Made by a program: the position numbers and the translations under genes. The notes under the pieces were generated by a model that saw only the letters and a list, made by a program, of their open reading frames with translations, did not search any database and was not told the origin of the DNA. This document shows positions 18,534 to 27,515 of a stretch of DNA of 64,000 nucleotides, one piece after another. Source of the stretch: an uncultured Christensenellaceae bacterium. Its GTDB lineage: Bacteria; Bacillota; Clostridia; Christensenellales; CAG-314. The stretch covers positions 85,058 to 149,057 of the forward strand of contig CAJUIZ010000005.1 of assembly GCA_910586625.1 (NCBI GenBank), given 5' to 3'. Within the stretch, counting starts at the first letter, position 1. Each line of letters starts with the position of its first letter.

Positions 18534-21136
18534 GTAATTCTAATTTATCTCCGATGATGAAAAACTATCTGCAAACAAAGGAGCAATATCATGATTGCAT
18601 TCTTTTGTACCGTCTCGGAGACTTTTACGAAATGTTTTTCGAAGATGCCGAAAAGGCGAGCAAAATATTGGACCTAACGCTGACGGGCAAAAACTGCGGA
18701 CTTGCCGAGCGTGCGCCTATGTGCGGTGTACCGTATCACGCGGTAGACGCTTACATTGCTAAGCTTATTTCCGCCGGCGAAAAGGTAGCGATTTGCGAGC
18801 AATTATCCGAACCCAACGGCAGGGGACTTGTCGAACGCGACGTGGTGCGCGTTATAACCGCCGGCACGGTTATGGACAGCGATATATTAGACGACAGCCG
18901 CAGCAACTACATTTGCTCCGTTTACGGAGAATCGAAATTAGGCGTCGCCATTTGCGACCTTACTACCGGCGACGCGTTCGTTACCGAATTCGACGCAACG
19001 GGCGTAAAGGACTTTCAGGAGTTTATCGTAAGCTACAAGCCGTCGGAAGTAATCAGCAACGATACCGCAAAACAAATGTCCGCAAATCTCGATTGCGTTA
19101 AAGCGGGATACGTTCCGTCTTTTTATCCGTACGACGAAAGCTATTTCGAGCAGCGGCGAGCGAAAGAAAAAATATCTTCCTGCTATAAGGTTTCGACGTT
19201 GGACGGATTCGGTTTACAGGGCAAGAACTGTGCGATAAAAGCGTTGGGAGCTTTACTTCAATACTTGACGGACACTCAAAAACGCGATTTGCCGCACTTA
19301 AAGATTCCGAAATTCGTGGACAAAAGCAAGTATATGTCCATAGACGTTAAAACGCGCAAAAACTTGGAGCTGACCGTTTCCTACCGTGAAAGCAAGCGAA
19401 AGGGCAGTCTGCTGTGGCTGTTGGATAAGACCGACACCAGTATGGGCGCGCGGCTGCTTGCCGATTGGATAGATCGCCCTTTACAAAAAGCGGCGCAAAT
19501 AAACGCCCGCTTGGACGGCGTAGAAGAATTATACAAGAGCTATATGCTTCGCGCAAATCTACACGAAACGCTTAGGAACGTTTACGATATAGAACGACTG
19601 GTAGGAAAGATAGCCTATAATAACGTTACTCCCAAAGACTGCGTAGCCCTTAAAAGATCGCTTGCATTGCTGCCTAAAATCAAATCGTTGCTCGGCGATA
19701 ACGTTAAAAGCAGAATACTGCGCGCGATAAACGAAGCGATTTCGCCGCTTTACGAAGTAACGGATTTATTGGAGCGCGCAATAGAAGACGACGCTCCGCA
19801 GATTGTAAAAGACAGCGATTACATAAAACACGGCTTCGACAGGGAGTTGGATGAGCTGTTTGACCTTGCCGAGCACGGAAGCGCGCGCATATCCGCATTG
19901 GAAGAGTACGAAAAGACGCGTACCGGCATTAAAAACCTTAAATTGGGTTATAACAAAGTATTCGGGTACTATTTCGAAATAACCAATTCGATGCTTCATC
20001 TTGCGCCCGAAAACTTTATACGCAAACAGACGACGACTAACGGGGAACGCTTCGTGAGCCCCGAGCTTAAGGAATTGGAAGAAAAAATGCTTACTGCCTT
20101 CGAAAAAAAGGTGAAATTGCAAAAAGCTTTGTTTGAATCCGTGCGTAATGAATTATTGCAATATATTCCGTCTATGCAGTCCACGGCGCAAGCGGTGGCT
20201 TCGCTTGACTGCTTGCTGTCTCTTGCCAACGTAGCCGAAGCGAACGATTACTGCAAACCCAAAATAAACGCAGCGGATAATGCGTTGGTAATCAAAGACG
20301 GCAGACACCCGATCGTGGAAGCTTATATTAAGCGCGACAACTTTATTACCAACGACGTTAATTTGGACACGGAAGAAAACCGTACGATGATAATAACCGG
20401 ACCGAATATGGCGGGAAAAAGCACGTACATGCGTCAAGTGGCGTTGATTACGCTTATGGCGCATATCGGTTCATTCGTTCCTGCGAAATTCGCCGAAGTA
20501 CCAATTGTAGACAAGATTTTTACCCGAGTGGGAGCAAACGACGACTTGGCGTTTAATCAAAGCACCTTTATGGTGGAGATGGTGGAAGTAGCCAATATTC
20601 TGAATAACGCTACGAAAAAAAGTCTCATAATTCTTGACGAAGTAGGGCGCGGAACTTCTACTTTTGACGGATTGTCCATCGCGTGGGCGGTTATGGAATA
20701 CGTTTCGCAAAATATTTGCGCCAAAACGCTGTTTTCTACGCATTATCACGAGCTGACAGATCTCGAAGGACGCGTCGACGGAGTTAAAAATTACCGTATT
20801 ACCGTAAAGGAATTTAACGGTTCGGTAGTATTTCTTCACAAAATTGCCCGCGGCGGCGCAAACAAGAGCTTCGGTATCGAAGTTGCTTCGCTTGCAGGCG
20901 TACCGCAGGACGTATGCGCTCGGGCGAAGGAAATTTTCGCGCTATTGGAAAACAGCAATGTAAACGTCAACTTAGACGAGATAACGAACGACGGCGCTCG
21001 GCGCGAGCGGCAATTTAATAAAACGGCGCAGGAAGTATCGGCTATATTGCGCGACGTGGATATTAACAAAACTTCACCGATAGAAGCGTTCGACATATTG
21101 AACACATTGGTTAAAAAGGTAAAAGAGAATGGCTAA
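18530..21136 (+). CDS. mutS: DNA mismatch repair protein MutS
   Basis: 868 residues, full length. N-terminal mismatch-binding domain with the Phe-x-Glu motif (GDFYEMFFEDA), connector, lever and clamp, and the ABC ATPase with Walker A TGPNMAGKSTYMRQ and Walker B LIILDEVGRGTSTFDG. It recognises mismatches and recruits MutL, the next gene, which overlaps it by 8 bases. Ribosome site AAGGAG lies inside the end of miaB. Confidence 0.98.
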   Translation: MSNSNLSPMMKNYLQTKEQYHDCILLYRLGDFYEMFFEDAEKASKILDLTLTGKNCGLAERAPMCGVPYHAVDAYIAKLISAGEKVAICEQLSEPNGRGLVERDVVRVITAGTVMDSDILDDSRSNYICSVYGESKLGVAICDLTTGDAFVTEFDATGVKDFQEFIVSYKPSEVISNDTAKQMSANLDCVKAGYVPSFYPYDESYFEQRRAKEKISSCYKVSTLDGFGLQGKNCAIKALGALLQYLTDTQKRDLPHLKIPKFVDKSKYMSIDVKTRKNLELTVSYRESKRKGSLLWLLDKTDTSMGARLLADWIDRPLQKAAQINARLDGVEELYKSYMLRANLHETLRNVYDIERLVGKIAYNNVTPKDCVALKRSLALLPKIKSLLGDNVKSRILRAINEAISPLYEVTDLLERAIEDDAPQIVKDSDYIKHGFDRELDELFDLAEHGSARISALEEYEKTRTGIKNLKLGYNKVFGYYFEITNSMLHLAPENFIRKQTTTNGERFVSPELKELEEKMLTAFEKKVKLQKALFESVRNELLQYIPSMQSTAQAVASLDCLLSLANVAEANDYCKPKINAADNALVIKDGRHPIVEAYIKRDNFITNDVNLDTEENRTMIITGPNMAGKSTYMRQVALITLMAHIGSFVPAKFAEVPIVDKIFTRVGANDDLAFNQSTFMVEMVEVANILNNATKKSLIILDEVGRGTSTFDGLSIAWAVMEYVSQNICAKTLFSTHYHELTDLEGRVDGVKNYRITVKEFNGSVVFLHKIARGGANKSFGIEVASLAGVPQDVCARAKEIFALLENSNVNVNLDEITNDGARRERQFNKTAQEVSAILRDVDINKTSPIEAFDILNTLVKKVKENG

Positions 21137-23066
21137 AATAAAGGTTTTGACATCGGAATTATACAATTTGATTTCGGCGGGCGAAGTAATAGAAAATCCG
21201 GTCGGGGCTATAAAAGAGCTTGTGGAAAACAGCATTGACGCAGGCGCGACGCGTATATCAATAGAAGTTAACGGCGGCGGATTCGATCTTATAGCCGTCG
21301 GCGACAATGGCGGCGGAATGACGGAAGACGACGTGAACGTCGCATTCTTGAAACACGCGACAAGCAAGCTTGCAAGCAAAGACGACTTGTACGCTGTGCA
21401 GACGTTAGGTTTTAGAGGCGAAGCACTGCCGAGTATCGCTGCGGTAGCGCGCGTTAAGCTTACAACCAAACACAATTCTTCCGACGCGGCGGTATCGGTA
21501 GACGTTGAAAACGGCGCGATAGTAAACAAAAGCTACGTTTCAGCCAACGTAGGAACAAGAGTAGAAGTGCGCGATCTATTTTATAACACTCCCGCGCGCA
21601 GAAAATTTTTGAAATCTCCCGAGCGCGAAATAATTCAAGCCAACAAATTTGTTGCCAAATTGATACTGACCAATCCTAATCTTGAAATATCCTATTTCGT
21701 TGACGGCAAAAAAGTATACCAAACCAACGGCGGAGGGCTTGCCGAAGCGATTTTTGCAGTGTACGACGCCGAATGCTTGAAAAATTGTCTGCCTATATCT
21801 TACGCAAAAAACAACTGCCGAGTAAGCGGTTATATCGGCTCGCCCGAATACGTGAAAGCTAATACTACTTATCAGACCCTGTCTGTCAACGGCAGACTTA
21901 TAACAGACAAAAACATAACCGGCGCGGTTACCCAAGCGTTCAGACCGTATTTGATGACGCGGAAATATCCCTTCTTCGTGTTGGACCTTGAAATCCCCTG
22001 CGACTGCATAGACGTAAACGTGCATCCCAAAAAATTCGAAGTACGTTTTGCTAATCTGCATGAAGTCACTTCCGCCTGTTACCGAGCTGTAAGCGACGCT
22101 TTGCGGCAGTATTCCGACGAACGTGTAGACAAAATGCTTGCGGCGGAACGGGATTATAAATCGTCGGATAAGGACGATGCGGAGAAACAAATCCGACGCG
22201 AACAGGCGATGGCCAAAATGGAAGAATTGTTTGAAACACGCCGTTTCGAAATTATGAATCCGGATCAAACAGCGGACGTACGAGAGATAGAAGAGGCTAC
22301 GCGCAAAGCGGATCTCGACAGAGAGTTCGAAGAATTCGCTATCCAAATGGAAAAGGAGCTAACCGTTGCAAACGCGCGCGCAAAAATGGGGCTTGCTCCG
22401 TTAGACCAAGTAAAAGCGCCGCAAAGAAAAACGTTGAATCGCGACGACGTTCAGCCGATATTGAATTCCGTAATAGAAAAAGACGACGTTTGCGACGACA
22501 TATACTCACGGACGCGGATATTGGGAGCCGCGTTTAAGACGTATTTGATTTTAGAAATAGAAGACAGAATTGTGCTGATTGATCAGCACGCGGCGCATGA
22601 GCGCATTTTGTTCGATAAATTTATGTCGTCCAAAACAAAAGATATGCAGCCGCTTATGTTTCCGTACGTATTCAAAGTGAAGGATGACGAAGCAGAATTT
22701 ATACAAGACAATAAAGATAATATTGCCGCGGCCGGTATAGAAATAGAAGATTTCGGACGGAACACTTACAGAATAATTGCGGTTTCGCCCATTCTTGCCG
22801 ACGCTAAGATGGACGAATTCGTACAGTATCTTTTGTCCGGCGTGGACGAGTTTAAGCTGGACGACAGCGCGCTTATCGTAGAAAAAATAGCTCGTAAAGC
22901 GTGCAAGGCCGCAGTAAAAGGCGGATATTGTCTTAACGAATACGAAATAAAATACATTTTGAAGGAAGTGTACGAGAATAAGGTTGCGCAATGTCCTCAC
23001 GGCAGACCCGTATCAGTTGTTTTTACCAAACGGCAGATAGAAAAAATGTTCAAAAGGATAGTGTGA
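21129..23066 (+). CDS. mutL: DNA mismatch repair protein MutL
   Basis: 645 residues. N-terminal GHKL ATPase (SAGEVIENPVGAIKELVENS, NGGGMTEDDV, LGFRGEALPSI) and a C-terminal dimerisation/endonuclease domain with IDQHAAHERILFDKF and the zinc-associated QCPHGRPVSV. The endonuclease motif DQHA-x2-E-x4-E ends in Asp here instead of the second Glu. That change is mild and probably still functional, as in methylation-independent nicking MutL of other Firmicutes. Overlaps mutS by 8 bases and is followed by miaA after 1 base. Confidence 0.97.
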   Translation: MAKIKVLTSELYNLISAGEVIENPVGAIKELVENSIDAGATRISIEVNGGGFDLIAVGDNGGGMTEDDVNVAFLKHATSKLASKDDLYAVQTLGFRGEALPSIAAVARVKLTTKHNSSDAAVSVDVENGAIVNKSYVSANVGTRVEVRDLFYNTPARRKFLKSPEREIIQANKFVAKLILTNPNLEISYFVDGKKVYQTNGGGLAEAIFAVYDAECLKNCLPISYAKNNCRVSGYIGSPEYVKANTTYQTLSVNGRLITDKNITGAVTQAFRPYLMTRKYPFFVLDLEIPCDCIDVNVHPKKFEVRFANLHEVTSACYRAVSDALRQYSDERVDKMLAAERDYKSSDKDDAEKQIRREQAMAKMEELFETRRFEIMNPDQTADVREIEEATRKADLDREFEEFAIQMEKELTVANARAKMGLAPLDQVKAPQRKTLNRDDVQPILNSVIEKDDVCDDIYSRTRILGAAFKTYLILEIEDRIVLIDQHAAHERILFDKFMSSKTKDMQPLMFPYVFKVKDDEAEFIQDNKDNIAAAGIEIEDFGRNTYRIIAVSPILADAKMDEFVQYLLSGVDEFKLDDSALIVEKIARKACKAAVKGGYCLNEYEIKYILKEVYENKVAQCPHGRPVSVVFTKRQIEKMFKRIV

Positions 23067-23067
23067 T

Positions 23068-23973
23068 ATGAAAACCGTGATAGGCATTACGGGAACTACG
23101 TCCGTAGGTAAATCCGCCGTTGCGGTAAAGTTAGCGGAAATGCTGAACACCGAAGTGATATCCGCCGATTCGATGCAGATTTACAAAGGAATGAATATAG
23201 GCACGGCGAAAATAATGCCTGACGAAATGCACGGTATACGGCATTATATGCTGGACATTGCAGAGCCTTGCGAAAACTATTCGTCATATCTTTACCAAGA
23301 AAGCGCTTCGCGAATAATTGAAAGTTTACCGAGCGTTCCGATTGTTGTCGGCGGAACAGGTTTTTACTTCGACAGCCTTGTGTATCCGCCGGAATTCGGC
23401 AACTGTGACCGCAAAACAGCAGCAAAACTGAAAAAAACGCTATCGGAAAACGGAATAGAAGTATTGTGCAAAATGCTATGCGACTTGGATAAGGATACTT
23501 ACGACGCGATAGACCTTAGCAACCCAAAGCGGGTGCTGCGAGCGGTGGAGATTGCGCTCGGCGGTAAAGCAAAGTCGCAGGGTAAGGGGAAAAGCGACCC
23601 CAAGTACGACTTGAAGCTTTTTGTACTGCAACGCGACAGAGCCGAGCTGTACAGGCAAATCGACGGACGCGTAGACCGTATGATACACGACGGACTTGTG
23701 GACGAAGTGCGGGAAATAATCGAACAATACGGCGTTTGCGACACGTCGGCATTTTCGGCTATCGGATATAAGGAAGTAATAGAGTATTTACAGAGCAAAT
23801 CGACTTTGAACGAATGTATTGAAAAAATTAAGCTGAATACGCGCCACTATGCAAAAAGACAGATAACTTATTTCAAAAAAATGGACGTATGCGAGTATAT
23901 AGACGTGGACGGACGAGATACGGACGAAATTGCACGGTATATTTACCAGCGCTGCAAGCTTTTGGGCGTATAA
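23068..23973 (+). CDS. miaA: tRNA dimethylallyltransferase MiaA
   Basis: 301 residues. P-loop GTTSVGKSAVAVKLAE, DSMQIYKGMNIGTAK, and VVGGTGFYFDSLVY are typical. It transfers a dimethylallyl group to A37 of tRNAs reading UNN codons, making the substrate of MiaB. It follows mutL with one base between stop and start. No hfq gene follows, although in B. subtilis hfq is next. Confidence 0.96.
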   Translation: MKTVIGITGTTSVGKSAVAVKLAEMLNTEVISADSMQIYKGMNIGTAKIMPDEMHGIRHYMLDIAEPCENYSSYLYQESASRIIESLPSVPIVVGGTGFYFDSLVYPPEFGNCDRKTAAKLKKTLSENGIEVLCKMLCDLDKDTYDAIDLSNPKRVLRAVEIALGGKAKSQGKGKSDPKYDLKLFVLQRDRAELYRQIDGRVDRMIHDGLVDEVREIIEQYGVCDTSAFSAIGYKEVIEYLQSKSTLNECIEKIKLNTRHYAKRQITYFKKMDVCEYIDVDGRDTDEIARYIYQRCKLLGV

Positions 23974-24107
23974 GTAGTCTCAGTGTTTGAAATATTTGTC
24001 TTATTAGGGGAAGGTATTAGTTGCTTCAAAGCGTTTTATTATTAACAAAGAGTGGAAATTTCAGTCAAATATTGAACAAGTATTACAAATAATGGCGTTT
24101 TATAAAG

Positions 24108-24126
24108 TACTATGTTGCACATAGTA
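24108..24126. promoter_or_regulatory. Perfect 19-bp palindrome (ACTAT-N9-ATAGT motif, copy 1)
   Basis: TACTATGTTGCACATAGTA: two perfect 8-base arms around TGC, 17 bases before the ATG of the YnbB-like gene and just upstream of its ribosome site. Bound protein would block transcription or translation start. Related copies are at 28790 and 31580. Confidence 0.55.
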
Positions 24127-24143
24127 TAAAATCAAGGGGTTAT

Positions 24144-25361
24144 ATGACAGAAGAAATAAGAGAAGCGTTAGAGCATTGCGAAAAAAAGTTCAAACAATTA
24201 GACGAGATATCCTTGCATAATCAAAACAAGGTTTTGCAAGCGTTTAAGGATAATTGCGTTGCGCTAAGACATTTTAACCCAACCAGCGGCTACGGCGCAG
24301 ACGACGTCGGACGGGATACTCTCGGCAAAGTAACAGCACAGATATTCGGCGCAGAAAGCGGAATTGTCAGCCCGCTGATAGTTTCCGGTACGCACGCGTT
24401 GACGTTAGCATTATTCGGCGTTTTGCGTCCCGGCGATACGGTTTTATCCGTAACAGGCGCGCCGTACGATACGCTGCAAGACGTTATATATAAAAAGAAA
24501 GTCGGAAGCTTAGTCGATTTCGGAATCGAATTCGACGTAATTCCGCTGACCGACGACGGCAAGGTAGATTTCGAAGCCGTTTCTCGGTACATTACAAATA
24601 AAAACGTCAAAATGATATATATCCAACGGTCGCGCGGATATTCGTGGCGGTTAGCTTTGAGTATTGACGAAATAGCGGAAATTTGCGAATTTGTAAAAAA
24701 GCTGTCGCCTAACAGTATTATAATGTGCGATAATTGTTACGGCGAATTTGTGGAGACGCGCGAGCCGACCGACGTAGGGGTTGATCTGTGTGCAGGTTCG
24801 TTCATAAAAAATATCGGCGGCGGAATTGCGCCCACGGGTGGATACGTTGTAGGGCGAAAGGATTTGATTGAATCGGTTGCGGGACGGCTTACATCGCCGT
24901 CGATAGGCAGCGAAGTAGGCTCCTACGCTTACGGTTACAGACTGTTTTACCAAGGCTTGTTTTTAGCCCCGCATACGGTTAATCAGGCTCTTAAAACCTG
25001 CGTTTTGTTTTCGACTGCTTTATCTAATCGCGGATACGACGTTATGCCCAAGCCCTGCGACCCGATAGGGGACATAGTTTGCTCCATACGCATAGGCGAA
25101 CCGAACAAAATGATAAAATTTTGCCAAGCCGTTCAATCGGCGTCGCCCGTAGATGGATTTGTAACGCCGGAACCGTGGGAACAGCCGGGCTACAACGACA
25201 AAGTGATTATGGCTGCGGGCTGTTTCGTGCAGGGGTCGTCCATCGAACTGAGCTGCGACGGACCGATAAGAGAGCCGTATATTGCGTATTTACAGGGCGG
25301 TTTGACCCTTGAACACGGCATATTGGCGCTCGAAAAGGTTTTAGACGGCTTGGAATCCTGA
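24144..25361 (+). CDS. YnbB-like PLP enzyme (aluminium resistance / methionine gamma-lyase-like family)
   Basis: 405 residues. A fold-type I PLP protein related to cystathionine and methionine lyases. Visible are ADDVGRDTLGKVTAQIFGAE, PLIVSGTHALTLALFG, and the PLP lysine in SFIKNIGGGIAPTGGYVVG. The family was called aluminium resistance protein after a plant-bacterium screen; its real substrate is not established. In B. subtilis ynbB lies beside hflX (ynbA) and near glnR and lexA; here hflX and lexA are two to three genes downstream, so the context is conserved. Ribosome site AAGGGG. A perfect palindrome just upstream suggests repression. Confidence 0.88.
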   Translation: MTEEIREALEHCEKKFKQLDEISLHNQNKVLQAFKDNCVALRHFNPTSGYGADDVGRDTLGKVTAQIFGAESGIVSPLIVSGTHALTLALFGVLRPGDTVLSVTGAPYDTLQDVIYKKKVGSLVDFGIEFDVIPLTDDGKVDFEAVSRYITNKNVKMIYIQRSRGYSWRLALSIDEIAEICEFVKKLSPNSIIMCDNCYGEFVETREPTDVGVDLCAGSFIKNIGGGIAPTGGYVVGRKDLIESVAGRLTSPSIGSEVGSYAYGYRLFYQGLFLAPHTVNQALKTCVLFSTALSNRGYDVMPKPCDPIGDIVCSIRIGEPNKMIKFCQAVQSASPVDGFVTPEPWEQPGYNDKVIMAAGCFVQGSSIELSCDGPIREPYIAYLQGGLTLEHGILALEKVLDGLES

Positions 25362-25386
25362 TATTAAGGGGAATTCTGTTTGTTAT

Positions 25387-25968
25387 ATGATTAGCTTTTC
25401 TAACAGAAACTACAAAGAAAGACTGCTCGATTTTATTTTTGAACGCAATTGGATAGAATTGCCGTTATTTTACAATAATGCCGACGACGAAGTTATGCGT
25501 TTTGATTTCGAATCGAAGTCGGAAACATATTGCGCAAATACGATACGGGCTGTTTTTGACGACGTGTTTTTCCAAGACAGCGAGCTTCTCGTAATTTTAT
25601 ACGGAACCAACAGTATTCCGGCGGGTTGCGGTAAATCGAAATATTTTAGTCATATGCGCAGAATATTCAAAAAGTATTATAAATCGAGAGACGAATATGT
25701 TTTTGACGACGACGAACCTTATATTATTGCTTACCGTACCAACAGAAAGTATTTCGATTTAGACAAATATTTGGCGGACTATTTTTGCGACAATCCGCGA
25801 ATCGACGAGATATTCATATCCTTAAAGAAAGGCGTTGCAATAAGCTTATACGATTGCCGCGGAATGGACTTGGTAATAAACGATCCCGTTTTTTGCGATA
25901 TTATGAAGAAGAAATACGCAGAATTTCTTATAATGAAAGATAAAGCTTCTTTGAAAAGGGATGAATGA
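25387..25968 (+). CDS. DUF3885-like protein of unknown function
   Basis: 193 residues, soluble, rich in Asp, Tyr and Phe. The pattern of an N-terminal RFDFES segment, VFFQDSELLVILYG in the middle, and DEIFISLKKGVAISLYDCRGMDLVIND near residue 150 resembles the DUF3885 family, where a motif like YDDRGCD is conserved. I place it there with moderate confidence. Such proteins sit in accessory loci and have no known activity. AAGGGG lies 16 bases before the ATG, which is a long gap. It follows the YnbB-like gene by 25 bases, and decayed coding sequence follows. Confidence 0.55.
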   Translation: MISFSNRNYKERLLDFIFERNWIELPLFYNNADDEVMRFDFESKSETYCANTIRAVFDDVFFQDSELLVILYGTNSIPAGCGKSKYFSHMRRIFKKYYKSRDEYVFDDDEPYIIAYRTNRKYFDLDKYLADYFCDNPRIDEIFISLKKGVAISLYDCRGMDLVINDPVFCDIMKKKYAEFLIMKDKASLKRDE

Positions 25969-25972
25969 ATTT

Positions 25973-26261
25973 ATGATATATCAGTTGCAAGACTGGTTAG
26001 AAAACCGTGATTTGCTATCGTTATTAACGGAATAAAATGGTCTACTAAGAGAAATTCGATAAACGAAAATATGCGCGACCTTAACGTTATAATAAATCAT
26101 TTTAATACGTCGTTTTCAAGTACGAATTGCTGACACTAATCGAAATGCATTGCTTGAATTTACTGATAACGCAAAATTTACCGTACGAAGCACTTTGGAG
26201 CCAATTAAATATTTTTTATGCCGAATTTCTGCCTTTTTCCACGTTACCACTTCCGTTTTAA
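25973..26261 (+). pseudogene. Probable decayed coding sequence between the DUF3885-like and Xer genes
   Basis: Three short open stretches in different frames follow one another: 25973-26035 (MIYQLQDWLENRDLLSLL), about 26011-26133 (FAIVINGIKWSTKRNSINEN and on, ending FSSTNC), and 26145-26261 (MHCLNLLITQNLPYEALW and on). Each has protein-like composition but none has a ribosome site. Frameshift correction would join at least the first two (WLENR into FAIVINGI). I recognise no family. It may be an eroded accessory gene, perhaps related to its upstream neighbour; it may also be chance. Confidence 0.35.
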
Positions 26262-26262
26262 C

Positions 26263-26302
26263 CATATCTATTCGCAAAAGCTGTGTTTTGCGAATAGATA
26301 TG
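26263..26302. repeat. 17-bp perfect inverted repeat with 6-base loop
   Basis: Arms 26263-26279 (CATATCTATTCGCAAAA) and 26286-26302 (TTTTGCGAATAGATATG) pair perfectly; the loop is GCTGTG. No T run follows on either strand (TATTAGG on plus, GTTAAAACGG on minus), so it is not a standard terminator. It lies about 120 bases upstream of the Xer-type gene. Confidence 0.8.
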
Positions 26303-26389
26303 TATTAGGCAATGGGCGGGTAGTAAAAATTAAAAGCTCGAATTTGCAATGAATTAAGATAAAATTATTCGCAAAATATTACGTTTTTG

Positions 26390-26418
26390 TTGATTTGCTT
26401 TTACAATTAGGGTACAAT
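26390..26418 (+). promoter_or_regulatory. SigA promoter giving a leaderless Xer-type recombinase mRNA
   Basis: TTGATT at 26390-26395, 17-base spacer, TACAAT at 26413-26418. Six bases separate the -10 box from ATG 26425, so the predicted first transcribed base is the A of the start codon. No ribosome site exists before this ATG. Confidence 0.7.
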
Positions 26419-26424
26419 ATAAGT

Positions 26425-27513
26425 ATGAGTTCAACTTATTTTGACAAAAGAGATATGGAAAACGTCGCAAAAATAGAACGTATTTTGGACGACGACCTGC
26501 CCGACTTCTGCCGAGAGTATTTTGTCGGCATATCTACGGGCACCACGACATTGACCCGACTTAATTATGCGTACGATATACGGACGTTTTTTAACTATCT
26601 GACAAAAAAGGTTTACCGCTTAAAAGGAAAAAGCACAAAAGAGATTACTCCCGCCGATATCGAAGCGTTGTCTGCATACGAAATCGAAGCGTATCTCAAC
26701 TATGTTGAGATATACAAGGACGACAACGGAAACCTGATACGGAACGGCGCGCGCGGAAAGAGCCGTAAGCTTGCCGCCATACGTTCGTTAACGCGCTACT
26801 TCGAAAAGAAACAGTTAATTCGCCACAACCCCACATCTACGGTAGATACTCCAAAACTGCGAGAAAAGGAGATTATCCGCTTGGAATCGGACGAAATGGG
26901 CGCACTGTTAGACGTTGTCGATACGGGCGACGGGCTATCAAGCCGTCAGCAAAAATATCAGGAAAATACGCGCGTACGCGACCTTGCCATCGTGAGCCTG
27001 CTGCTGGGAACGGGCATTCGCGTAAGCGAGCTTGTGGGAATCGATCTTGACGACGTCAATTTTAAGGATATGAGCTTTGTGGTTACGCGCAAGGGCGGCG
27101 CGCGCGTGATACTGTATTTTTCCGAAGAAGTCGCGGGCTATTTGTACGATTATTACGGTATGCGAATCGCCGATAAAACGCTCAAAAACGAACCTGCCCT
27201 ATTCCTATCGCTGCAAAAACGCCGTATAACTACGCGCGCAGTGGAAAATATCGTAAAAAAATACAGTCTTATAGCCACTCCGCTAAAACACATTACGCCG
27301 CACAAGCTACGCTCCACCTTCGGCACTCAATTATACCGTAACACGGGGGATATTTACGTTGTAGCCGACGTTTTGGGGCATAAGGACGTCAACACCACCA
27401 AGCGCCACTACGCGGCCATTACCGAAGATATCCGCAGAAGCGCGTCTACCAAGGTGCGCTTATATTCCGACAAACCAACGGAGAGTGATGCTGCAACCCC
27501 CGAAAAGGAGTAA
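26425..27513 (+). CDS. Tyrosine recombinase, XerC/XerD-like
   Basis: About 362 residues from ATG 26425. N-terminal SAM-like core-binding domain (about 20-150) and C-terminal catalytic domain with the RKHRHY set: GTGIRVSELVG (Arg), VTRKGGA (Lys), HKLRSTFGTQ (His, Arg), LGHKDVNTTKRHY (His and nucleophile Tyr). It cuts and rejoins DNA at paired sites; the chromosomal, operon-like setting before hflX and lexA points to a housekeeping Xer protein that resolves chromosome dimers at dif with FtsK (also in this window) rather than a phage integrase. The core-binding part is longer than in standard XerC (about 300). A second ATG at 26455 is possible. The upstream promoter implies leaderless translation. 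Confidence 0.9.
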   Translation: MSSTYFDKRDMENVAKIERILDDDLPDFCREYFVGISTGTTTLTRLNYAYDIRTFFNYLTKKVYRLKGKSTKEITPADIEALSAYEIEAYLNYVEIYKDDNGNLIRNGARGKSRKLAAIRSLTRYFEKKQLIRHNPTSTVDTPKLREKEIIRLESDEMGALLDVVDTGDGLSSRQQKYQENTRVRDLAIVSLLLGTGIRVSELVGIDLDDVNFKDMSFVVTRKGGARVILYFSEEVAGYLYDYYGMRIADKTLKNEPALFLSLQKRRITTRAVENIVKKYSLIATPLKHITPHKLRSTFGTQLYRNTGDIYVVADVLGHKDVNTTKRHYAAITEDIRRSASTKVRLYSDKPTESDAATPEKE

Positions 27514-27515
27514 GA

